A DNA stretch of 64,000 nt from Euglena gracilis (taxonomy: Eukaryota; Euglenida; Euglenophyceae; Euglenales): positions 23,610,743 through 23,674,742 of the forward strand of contig CP154956.1 in assembly GCA_039621445.1 (NCBI GenBank). Reading direction: 5' to 3'. The translations under genes were made by a program, and so were the position numbers. Every line of letters begins with the position of its first letter. The first letter of the stretch is position 1. Below are positions 56,180 to 64,000 of this stretch, one piece after another. A model generated the notes under the pieces. It was not told the DNA's origin. It saw only the letters and a program-made list of their open reading frames with translations, and did no database searches.

Positions 56180-57190
56180 AATGCTTTGAGGTGAGTAATC
56201 GTTTTGATTACTTCAGGAGTTCATTTCTTAATGGCTTCGAGTTTACTCGGCTGTCCATTGCTGAGGATGTGAACGCAAAATTTTATAAGTATCCGAAACA
56301 AATGCATTTTCGCGCCTTTCGCGAAAAGCACATGTTTTTGAAAAGCGGTTAATACCGCGCAAACATGGTGAAAGTGTGTGACGAGGATGTTCCCACCAAC
56401 ACATCATCGATATACACAATGGAAAACGGTAAATCGCGTAAAACCCATTGTATCATGCGCTGAAACATGGCTGGGTCATTCTTAACACCCATGGGTAGTA
56501 CCGTCCATTGGTACACACCCTTGGATGTCACGAACGCCGTGTATGGTTAGGAGTCAGGATGCAAGTGCATTTGGTGAAAACCGTCCTCCAGATCGAAAAT
56601 TGACCACACCGGTTTTCCGACTGCTTGGTTATCAAATCCTCGATCAGGGGGAGCGGGAAGGGAGCATTCTTTTTTTGGGAGTTCAGGTACCGGTAATCCA
56701 GCACCGATCTCCATTTCTTCTGACCTGAGGGGTCTGGGGGTTTAGGTACAACAAATGCCTGGGATGTCCACTCGCTTTTCGAGGGTACGATCCACTTGCG
56801 CTGAATAAGCTTCTCAATCATTTCATTGAGAGCCTGTTCGCGTTCTCCCGAACATCGAAAAAATTTCCGGTGCATTGGTTTGGCTCCATCCTTAAGCTCG
56901 ATCTTGCAAACACCGAACGGACCGCGTATCGCGGGGTCGATGTCGCACGCGTATACTGGATTTTCCAGCACGCCGTGAAATTCGCGGGTGATCCGCGAAC
57001 AGAATTTGGCTGACTTAGGATGCTGACCTGCACTCTCGATGACTGCGGAAACCGCCAGGGTATCCCTGGGGCTACCGAACTTCATCGGCACCGCGAATTC
57101 AGACATTCCAAATGCATCGAAAAAACGTACGCGAAAAATGATTTCTTGATATTGATGATATTCTTTATATTTCTTAATATTTTGCCACAA
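56180..57190 (-). pseudogene. Chromovirus reverse transcriptase
   Basis: N-terminal part 57190-56528: FGVCKIELKDGAKPMHRKFF, LIQRKWIVPSKSEWTSQAFV, VLDYRYLN. After a frame break at about 56545: YQWTVLPMGVKNDPAMFQRM and the catalytic YIDD (56403-56414). The sequence then loses frame. All core RT motifs are visible but not in one frame. Confidence 0.85.
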
Positions 57191-57195
57191 AAATT

Positions 57196-57483
57196 TTCAA
57201 AAATCGGCACATTAGTGGGTAAATCCCACCAATGAAAACATACATACGATAGTTGGGTGAACCATTCCGCTTCCGGTATGAGAATAACTCCACGGGATTC
57301 ATCCCGCAGAATTTGCTCAACCGCACATTCGATAAGTTTTGAGGGAGGGTGCATCCATAACATCGTATCACCCCAAAATTTATCAAATGCGTTGGAGTGT
57401 TGTGACCAATGACGTGGCAAACGGGCATGTGCATTGGATGAAAAGGCATCGATTTCCAATGCCAAATCAAAAGAATCAGCCAA
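57196..57483 (-). pseudogene. Methyltransferase-like domain between protease and RT
   Basis: Reads EIDAFSSNAHARLPRHWSQH, FDKFWGDTMLWMHPPSKLIE, and RGVILIPEAEWFTQL. The pattern D-x-F-S-S-N, then PP at the active-site position (57340-57351), then V-L-I-P parallels the ANPPW-type domain after RNase H in the DIRS-like element of this window. The N of the NPPW catalytic motif is H here, so activity is doubtful. Same frame as the protease, from which it is separated by one stop (57511). Confidence 0.55.
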
Positions 57484-57510
57484 TGTCGCGATTTTGGAAA
57501 ACCATCGTTC

Positions 57511-58893
57511 CTAAATGCGATATTGACGAAAATTGAAAGCATTCCATACGCGTTTCGCGTATTCATGCACCCGATTTCTGGGTTGGAGTGCCGAAACACA
57601 ATGAATGGATCCACAGACATGCGGACTGTCTTCCATTGCCTCAAGGGGTAGTCCCAAGGGAGTATGGACAGGTTGGGGTTTTCCCCATTCCGCATCAAAT
57701 CCGTACCAAGTGTACTCGGGATGGTGATTAGGCAGAACACTTTTCGCGTTTCCCAACAACGAGGTTAATCCGCGTCGTTGGAGTACTCGGTGTATCTCCG
57801 CGCATTGCGGGCTACAACCAAGTGTATCATGGCATGTGGATTCCGTATTCGGAATTGCGATTAGTGTCGGATTTTCAACTAAACATCCACAATCGAAATC
57901 CGACTGGGTGGAAATTCTCCTGCAGTGTACACTTTGGTAGGATGTGTGATGGTGTGACGGGTGTGCGTGTAAGTGGGTGTCGATGGCATTAGCCGGTGAG
58001 TCTTGTACAGGTGTGCCTGAATTCGGCACAACTGGTGGGAAACGGAGTGGTGGTGTAGCTGGGCGACTACTCGACACCGTACATACTGCAGGCGTTTGGG
58101 CTTTCGTCTTGTAACCCAGTGGAACGGCGGGGGTACCGCTACTCGCTTGCCCTACCTCATGTAGAACGCATGTAGCTGTGTCATTGGGTAGGGGGGAGGC
58201 TTTCTCCGTACCCCGGGTGTGGAAAACGGTTGTTGGTGTGGTGGATAACGGTGTTGGCATTGTGGGTAACGGTGTTGGAAAAGTGGTGGTCGTCATAGTG
58301 GACGCCAACGGTGATGGTGGTTTGGGTGGCAATGCGGTGGTGGGTGCTGTGCGCAAACCGTGGGAGTGGCAATCCACAACCAATCGGTACTGGCGTAAAA
58401 ATGGGTATCCCAAAATTACGTCAGAACCGTGAATTCCGGACTCGTAACCCCAAATATTGGTGAAATGTTGTAATTGTGGGGGTTTTGAGTGATGCTTCGG
58501 AATGATGGGCAAGAGTATCTCGAGCACACATCCCAAATCACCACCGCACATGGGGGTGTTATCCGCGGTTGTAATTTTGATCGGTTTCTTGGCGCATACC
58601 AAGAGCGGGGTCGGTATCAACCCCAACCGAAAGAGCAATGCAATGTGACAACCAGTGTCAATGAGAATTTTCACTTTGGTTGAGAAATTTTCGATGCGGA
58701 TTTCCGCTTGGACGAGGGGTTCCATTGGTGTTAGGCAAAGTGAAGGGTCTGGCGGAAATACGTTTGCATGCCAGCTCTCCCATGAACCCTTTCCTACTTT
58801 GCTCAGCATTCCGAGCGGAAATGTGGAGTGGGGGGTAAGGGACCCCAAATAATTCCGGGTACTGACCGTGAATTCGGATGGGCAGGGGGGCAA
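57511..58893 (-). CDS. Chromovirus protease and linker
   Basis: 460 residues open. The aspartic protease motif ILIDTGCHIALLF (DTG at 58651-58659) lies near residue 80, followed by ITTADN and DVILGYPFLRQY, the usual later strands of retropepsin. The remainder is a T/P-rich linker (TTTFPTPLPTMPTPLSTTPT) and a less ordered part. The first codon is not ATG, as expected for part of a polyprotein. Confidence 0.8.
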   Translation of the reverse strand: MPPCPSEFTVSTRNYLGSLTPHSTFPLGMLSKVGKGSWESWHANVFPPDPSLCLTPMEPLVQAEIRIENFSTKVKILIDTGCHIALLFRLGLIPTPLLVCAKKPIKITTADNTPMCGGDLGCVLEILLPIIPKHHSKPPQLQHFTNIWGYESGIHGSDVILGYPFLRQYRLVVDCHSHGLRTAPTTALPPKPPSPLASTMTTTTFPTPLPTMPTPLSTTPTTVFHTRGTEKASPLPNDTATCVLHEVGQASSGTPAVPLGYKTKAQTPAVCTVSSSRPATPPLRFPPVVPNSGTPVQDSPANAIDTHLHAHPSHHHTSYQSVHCRRISTQSDFDCGCLVENPTLIAIPNTESTCHDTLGCSPQCAEIHRVLQRRGLTSLLGNAKSVLPNHHPEYTWYGFDAEWGKPQPVHTPLGLPLEAMEDSPHVCGSIHCVSALQPRNRVHEYAKRVWNAFNFRQYRI

Positions 58894-59276
58894 GGTTGAT
58901 GAGGTCTTACCTCCATCTGTTCATCAGCCCAGAGGTCCATGCCCTCGGACCTCGGGCTCCTCTACCCTAAGTCCGAACCGGCCGCATAGCCGGCAACGGA
59001 CTTTTTGTTGGAATAGATGGAACTCAATGAGCGCACCGCCATTTGGGCCTCATTAAATTCCCTGTCCGAGGTTTCATCCCCCTCCCTGCTCGAAGCCGGG
59101 TTGTCCTCCTCCAAACAAGATATCTTGAAACCGACCTTTTGCCGGTTGGAGGAGGTACCACGGTCCTCGCGGCGTTTACCGCGATTTCCGTAACCGGGCC
59201 GGGGGGAACGAGATCTGGGACTTTTGGTTGAGTGGGGGTCTTTGGAACCGCAAAGTGAACAACGGGATTTATGGCA

Positions 59277-60050
59277 TTATTCCGCATAAAGAGGGGAACG
59301 GTATTCCGTTCTTTCATCAAACCGTCGTGGTGAACAGGTTTCCCGTCGTCCATGACCGGTGTACCGGGGTTTCCCCGGTGACTCACGCGAAGAGGATGAT
59401 CCACTTCGCGAACGAGAACGTGAAGAGTCGCGATTGAAATCCCGTTTTCGGGTACGGGGTCCAGGTGACCGACCGCGAGAAGGACAGGTTTCCCGACCAT
59501 CACGCGATGGTGACCTGGGCCTACTACCGCTAAAGCGGTTCCCCGAAGAACGTGAAACTCCCGATTGTCGTGAAAACGCCGAGGAACCCGATCCACGCGA
59601 GGAGGTCGAGCTCCTTGGGCTTCCAATACGCTTTCGCGCATCGGGATTCGGGCATTCCCGAGACATGTGACCACATTTGTTGCACAAAAAGCACAGTTTA
59701 TCCGTGCCTTGGTCCGAAGAACTCTGATAACGCGTTTTCGGTCGCGTGGTGGGAGATCCCGGTGACATGGGTGATTTTTGTAAAGCATTAACCGCACCTG
59801 CAGGGATTCCCGCGGTTGGGATGCGTTTGAAAAGCGGACTGTATTTGGTTGTGTGAGCTTGAGTTGCTTTGACACATAATTCCAACGTTGGGCAAGAGTC
59901 ATATTCACGCCCTGCCAACTCCTTGCGATGGATATCCTTCACGAGGGATGGTGTGAAACGAAACAAAACCGCATCGAATTGTTCGCGCATTTGCTTCTCG
60001 CTAAGTTCATCAACTTCGGAAGCAAGTGCTAATCATTTGGCATACCAAAG
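59277..60050 (-). CDS. Chromovirus gag, C-terminal part with zinc knuckle
   Basis: Reads ASEVDELSEKQMREQFDAVL (capsid-like helix), LCVKATQAHTTKYSPLFKR, then CFLCNKCGHMSREC, a CCHC zinc knuckle (59652-59693), and an R/S-rich RNA-binding tail (DSSRSRSRSGSSSSRESPG). Role: binds element RNA and builds the particle. Confidence 0.8.
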
Positions 60051-60122
60051 GTCAATGGATTTCCATTTGTGATCCGATGGCGCGGATTGTCGCCATTTCC
60101 TCTCCAGGGTAATCCTGGTGAC

Positions 60123-60849
60123 CAAGCTTGAGTGTTGAAGCTTACTGCTCAACCAGGTCATCGAATGATACGCCATTACGTATCACCAAATTGCGTGCGC
60201 GTTCTCGCTCCTCCCTCGGTAGGCAATCGATAAATTCCATCTTGACTACCTCGGGATTCGGGTCTTGGGTGGGTAGTACTGCCAGTCCCGAAAAAATTGT
60301 CTCCATGTGGTTGGATCCCCGTCCCATTGGGGCTTCACCTTGTTCGCGATTGCGATGGTGCCCTTGAAATCTCTCTGAGTAACCCGTTGACCCTCGGTGG
60401 TGTTCCAGGGGTTGGGTCCAGGTAATTCTTAACACCAAAGGCGTTTCGCAGATTTTCCGCTCCCTGTGAACCCTGTGCAGTATTTCCCGCACCAAGTGCA
60501 AGGTTGGCAGGATTTTCCTGTGGGAATTGCGAAAAATAGGGTGAAATTCTCCCGGTGGGGTGGGTTTCTCGCCAAAAACCCGATGGGTGATCTGGTAATA
60601 CAGAACCCGATGGTGGTTGGTATGATTGCGAATGCGACACATGACCAATACCAGGTGTGGGGTGTTGGCTCTTTCCTCGTACAAGGTTGGAATGTTGAAT
60701 TTCTGGGGGGAGACTCGAATTTTCGAGCGGTGGATCACCTTCCTCATCGGAAATGTGTTGTGAAAAGTGGGTTTGTGGTGTGGGCAAATGCAAAGGTGGT
60801 ACAATTTGCGTTTTCGCGGGTGGTTGTACCAAATTCGCGGTGGATGTAG
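60123..60849 (-). pseudogene. Chromovirus gag, middle part
   Basis: P/S/Q-rich stretch (HFSQHISDEEGDPPLENSSL) shifting frame near 60400 to EVVKMEFIDCLPREERERAR, a helical capsid-like part. Its upstream continuity with the coiled coil is broken by the MITE at 60885-61292. Confidence 0.6.
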
Positions 60850-60884
60850 GGATTCCTACTCCAGAAAGGGTAAACCCCCACTAA

Positions 60885-61292
60885 ATATTGGTCCCCCCCC
60901 CAATTACAAACCCCCCCCCCAAATATAAAACCCCGCCTGAGGACCTTGAAATACCGCCCAAGTATAAAACCCCCCCTCCGGCGCGAAGCGCCGGAAGGAA
61001 AAATTTTCGACAAAATCTCTCCCAAAATTGTAATTTTTGGCAGATTTGGGAACAATTTTTACCAAAAACATGTGAAAATTGACCCTTCGCCAAAAAATGA
61101 AGTTTTTGGACCCCCAAGGGTGGGCGTACTTGTGATTTTGGACCGAAAAAGTGACTACTGGAGCCCGCCGGGAAGCTGATTTTTCCGACCGAATATACCC
61201 CCCCCCCCAAATATAAAACCCCCCCTCGGGGTCTTCAAATTTCCGCCTAAATATAAAACCGGGGGGGAGGGGGTTATATTTGGGGGGGATTT
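60885..61292. mobile_element. C-run/G-run MITE, core AAATATAAAAC, inside gag
   Basis: C-runs with CAAATATAAAACCCC at several places and TTATATTTGGGGGGG at the far end. Carries the CCGGCGCGAAGCGCCGG hairpin (60979-60995). It separates two gag segments and is rich in runs unlike the flanking coding sequence. A small relative with the same core type lies at 20190-20300. Confidence 0.75.
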
Positions 61293-61295
61293 AAT

Positions 61296-62120
61296 TTAAA
61301 AACGCAATTCCGGGACATTTGGAATACCAACCGCAGCGCTTACCGCGGTGGGTGGTGGCACAACCGGTACCGGAGTGGACATTTTATCCAAAGTCGCGGA
61401 CAAGTCATGTACCGTTTCTTCCAAGTGTTCCACCAACTGGAGTTGGCCGCAAATACGGTCAACATCAGTCTCCAAATGCCTAATGTGTTTGCGGTAACGG
61501 GAAAAATCGTCCAAGTGTGGTAACTTTTCAGAAACCAAGTGTAAATCTTGGACAAGTTGTCCTTGGGACTCCTCCACATTCCGGAGTTGACCCGCAAGCG
61601 CTTTGACTGCATTTGAGACAATTTGCAATTGTTGGAGTGAATTGATGGGGGTTTCCGCGGTGGAGCGCGAATTTTCCGCGCTTGGCCTTTCCAACAACGC
61701 AGAAATTCGTCCATCCAACCGTGAAACCTCATCTTGCAGGGATCAGGCATTCCGATTCACCGATTCCTCAAGTTGAAGCAAACTTGTGCAAAATGCTTGC
61801 AAGGTTTCCTTGTTTTCACCAAGCATTTTGTTGTAAAATGAGCGAAACTCCGGTGACTCGGAAATCCGAGCGCGCGAAATAGGGGGCAGTGAGCGGATTT
61901 CCGCTACTGTGGTGGACAACAAGGTGCAACGGGTTTGCAATTCCCCAATAGCGGCTTGAATACCACTAATGTCGGGAATTCGCTTGGAAAGTGCAGAAAC
62001 GTGCTCCTGCAAACCGACAACGGTGGCATTAATACCGCCAATGTCTGTTTGCATTTGTTGTTGCGCGAAATCCAACCGTTGTGCGCAATCCGCGATTTTC
62101 GCGTGCAGAGTGGTTAATAG
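61296..62120 (-). pseudogene. Chromovirus gag, N-terminal coiled coil
   Basis: Reads LLTTLHAKIADCAQRLDFAQ, then heptad-like sequence (GLQEHVSALSKRIPDISGIQ, LQQLQIVSNAVKALAGQLRN, LEETVHDLSATLDKM), interrupted by a TGA at 61743. Long coiled coils are unusual but known in gag N-termini. No clear ATG; the frame opens at about 62190. Confidence 0.6.
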
Positions 62121-62129
62121 TGTACGTCC

Positions 62130-63450
62130 AAAGCTTTCCCTTTCCCCCTTTTTGGGACTTTCTGCAAAAGCCTTTCGCTTTCGCCTTGGTGCGCAGCCTA
62201 CTTATGGTAGGGAAAAGTCTTTGGAGTAACGAAAAGTGTTTTTCCCCTTTTCTTCCCAATTCCCCAAGAAGCAAAGCACAAAGCAACGACTCAGAAGTTT
62301 CTTCTGAGGTCAAGTTCGACTGTTCCGAGGGTTTTTCCCTCTGACAAAACCAATGGTCAAACTTGGAAGTGATGACAGTGAATCATACCACTTGTGGGGG
62401 AAGGGGAGAAAAGTGGTGACGTGTCCAGGGGCAGATCCCAGAAGGGTCTGCCACGATCCTACCAGCTGTGGTTTTCCACAGTGGTGTGACCGTCACAGAA
62501 CCCGCTCTGCAGATATCCTACAGAGCTGGGACGTGCCTGGTAAACATCCCCCTCCCTGGGCTACGCCCGATTTCCTTCATGGACCAGGGATTCCCAGGTC
62601 CAGTCAGGATATCTGACGCTGCCCCAGGTGGGGTTCACTTCTCCATTCGGTCTCTCTCTCCTTTACGCACAGTGGCATCCACCCAAAGCCCAAAAACGCG
62701 CAAAAGGTTAGCCGCGTTTCGCGGTTACCTATTAGCCGTTTCGGCTTAGGTGGGGTGTGAAAAAGCCCACTGTGGGAAACGGGGCTTGGCAGGTTTCCTG
62801 AAAAAGTGTCCCATCCACCCAGTTTGGGTGTGCCAAAGGCACGCGGGGTTGGTCAAGCAATTCGCTGAAAACCTGAGGGGAGAGGTGTGGAAGGGGGGGG
62901 GAGGCTCCTATCCTGGTCATACCCGGATAGGGCTCCTAGGCGGTCATATCCGCACTGGGAAAAAAAAGCCTAATTACAAAAACGACTGCCGGCGACAGCT
63001 TTGCGGGGTGTGGGGAAAGTAGTGAGGAGAGGGGGGCTGGCTTACGCCAGAACAGAATTTTTGGTGTCTGGCAGCCTTAAGGGGCCTTAGGGCCGAAAAG
63101 TGACAAGTTGGCCTATTATTACGTCGTGCGCGCTGTGTGCTGTGTGTCACTTAGCGGCTTGCCAGGTTTCCCGGCTGCCAAGGTCTTCACAGCAGTAGCT
63201 CCTTCACGACGCAATAAGAGGCGATTACCTCTTGCAGACAGTTTGCGTCCGCATGGCCATTGGTAGGGGGGTGGTGGCGGGGGGGGGGGGGCTCTTGGAT
63301 GCTTCCATCCAGAGCGCAGATTGACACAGACCCAGGTTCATCCCAGGGCTGTTCAGCGATTTCCGCTACCGGTGTATATATTTAGTTTACGGGTTTCCAG
63401 GCTCCATGAACGCACTTACCTTACGTGAGCCTGGTAATGCCGTTTTGGCA
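62130..63450. other. Non-coding leader / possible LTR region
   Basis: Between the gag start and the gene X tail. Contains many short hairpins such as CCGCGTTTCGCGG (62711-62723) and a 14-base G run (63275). It should include the 5' LTR and primer-binding site of the chromovirus, but I found no second copy to prove it. Confidence 0.4.
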
Positions 63451-64000
63451 TTACATCCGTTCCAGCCGCCCATGATCATGGCGGGAGTCCAAGGGATCTT
63501 CCACAAGGACCATCTGTAATTGTGGTGGTGGTGGCCTATCTACGAGCCAGGTTTCAGGCGATTCGTATTCGAAATCAGGTGCCACCCAGTCCCGAACCCA
63601 TCCTTCGGGGACTGTGTGCTTGGTTGCACTCGCTCTTTTCGCGAGGAACCATTGCAGCTTCTCCCAGAATTTCCTGGGCAGAGTGGCTGGCCTGATGAAG
63701 TTATTCATCCGTGGGTGATTGGCTGACACCTGCGGGGCATTACCCGGGTGGAAGTCAATTGGCATGTGATACGCACATTCCGCGCGGACTGTATGGGGTC
63801 GTAATACGGCCCCAAGCCAGTCTTTCCAGGTTATCCCGTGGTCTTCGGGTGGCCATTGTGGCAGGCACCAGCGACCGTTTCGGTCCTGGGTTGTGAACAG
63901 GAGGAAAAATATATTTTTCCCTGTCCGCTGTCTCCCAGAGGTAAGGTAATCTTACCCCTGCCTCCTCAGCAGCGAAGCGTATCGCCCCACTGTCGATCTG
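63451..64000 (-). CDS. Unknown gene X, 3' end (second copy), continues off the window
   Basis: Open on the minus strand from the window edge to a stop at 63451: LFTTQDRNGRWCLPQWPPED, ITWKDWLGAVLRPHTVRAEC, PRKFWEKLQWFLAKRASATK, VAPDFEYESPETWLVDRP. The first 197 bases match 48765-48960. This copy preserves the C-terminal ~130 residues missing there. Function unknown. It lies upstream of the chromovirus gag in the same orientation. Confidence 0.6.

Larger units (their letters stand above)
54050..62120 (-). mobile_element. Ty3/gypsy chromovirus, decayed
   Basis: Order on the minus strand is gag (coiled coil, CCHC knuckle), protease, methyltransferase-like domain, RT, RNase H, integrase, chromodomain: the Ty3/gypsy order with the chromodomain that defines chromoviruses. 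It is inactive: frameshifts between most domains, stops at 61743 and 57511, a MITE in gag and a deletion in integrase. I could not find matching LTRs on the two sides; the candidate regions are 62.1-64.0 kb and below 54.05 kb. Confidence 0.85.

Noticed and set aside
53845-62800. LTR pair of the chromovirus
   Set aside because: Comparing the flanks by eye gave no convincing direct repeat with TG...CA ends.

Overview
The window is nuclear DNA of a unicellular or otherwise compact-intron eukaryote that I cannot name. Evidence for this: a 14-3-3 gene interrupted by GT-AG introns, interstitial TTAGGG-type telomere repeats on both strands, a DIRS-like tyrosine-recombinase retrotransposon and a Ty3/gypsy chromovirus, and no bacterial-type operons. 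Very long G and C homopolymer runs occur throughout. They create many spurious open frames, so most long frames outside the retroelements are not genes.

Layout. 1-5.4 kb: the 3' tail of one DIRS-like element followed directly by a nearly complete second copy (gag-like ORF1, RT-RNase H-methyltransferase-like ORF, tyrosine recombinase, inverted terminal repeats plus an internal complementary repeat). 5.4-13.3 kb: microsatellites, degenerate repeats with G/C runs, one tRNA-Met-like locus and a few small coding-like islands. 13.3-17.8 kb: a 4.5-kb foldback structure whose 1.7-1.8-kb arms each contain tandem ~163-bp units. 19.5-45.8 kb, minus strand: one conserved host gene, a 14-3-3 protein. It is split into five exons that join in phase into a 229-residue protein. 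Its first two introns are 50 and 48 nt; the third and fourth are about 19.1 kb and 6.4 kb. The long introns are filled with MITE-like elements, perfect hairpins, telomere-repeat-bearing inverted-repeat elements, microsatellites and nested insertions.

46-48.8 kb, plus strand: two repeat-rich ORFs of unknown origin. One carries 34-residue tandem repeats followed by a 2A-type ribosome-skipping motif; the other lies over a periodic array of small CCGC/GCGG hairpins. 62.1-54.05 kb, minus strand: a decayed chromovirus with gag (coiled coil, CCHC knuckle), protease, a methyltransferase-like domain, RT, RNase H, integrase and a terminal chromodomain. It is broken by frameshifts, stops, an integrase deletion and a MITE in gag. 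From 53.94 to 48.77 kb, directly downstream and mostly in the same direction, lies about 5 kb of additional coding-like sequence that I cannot assign. It follows a strong 3' splice-site-like sequence. The tail of the same unknown sequence recurs at the right edge of the window (63.45-64.0 kb), so it is either the 3' part of the chromovirus, part of a very long LTR, or a separate repeated element.

The only gene whose host function can be stated is the 14-3-3 gene. The most unusual material is the set of TA-flanked C-run/G-run elements in which a short core sequence changes in concert at every internal copy, the giant introns that house them, the chromovirus with a methyltransferase-like domain and extra downstream ORFs, and the 2A-containing ORF.
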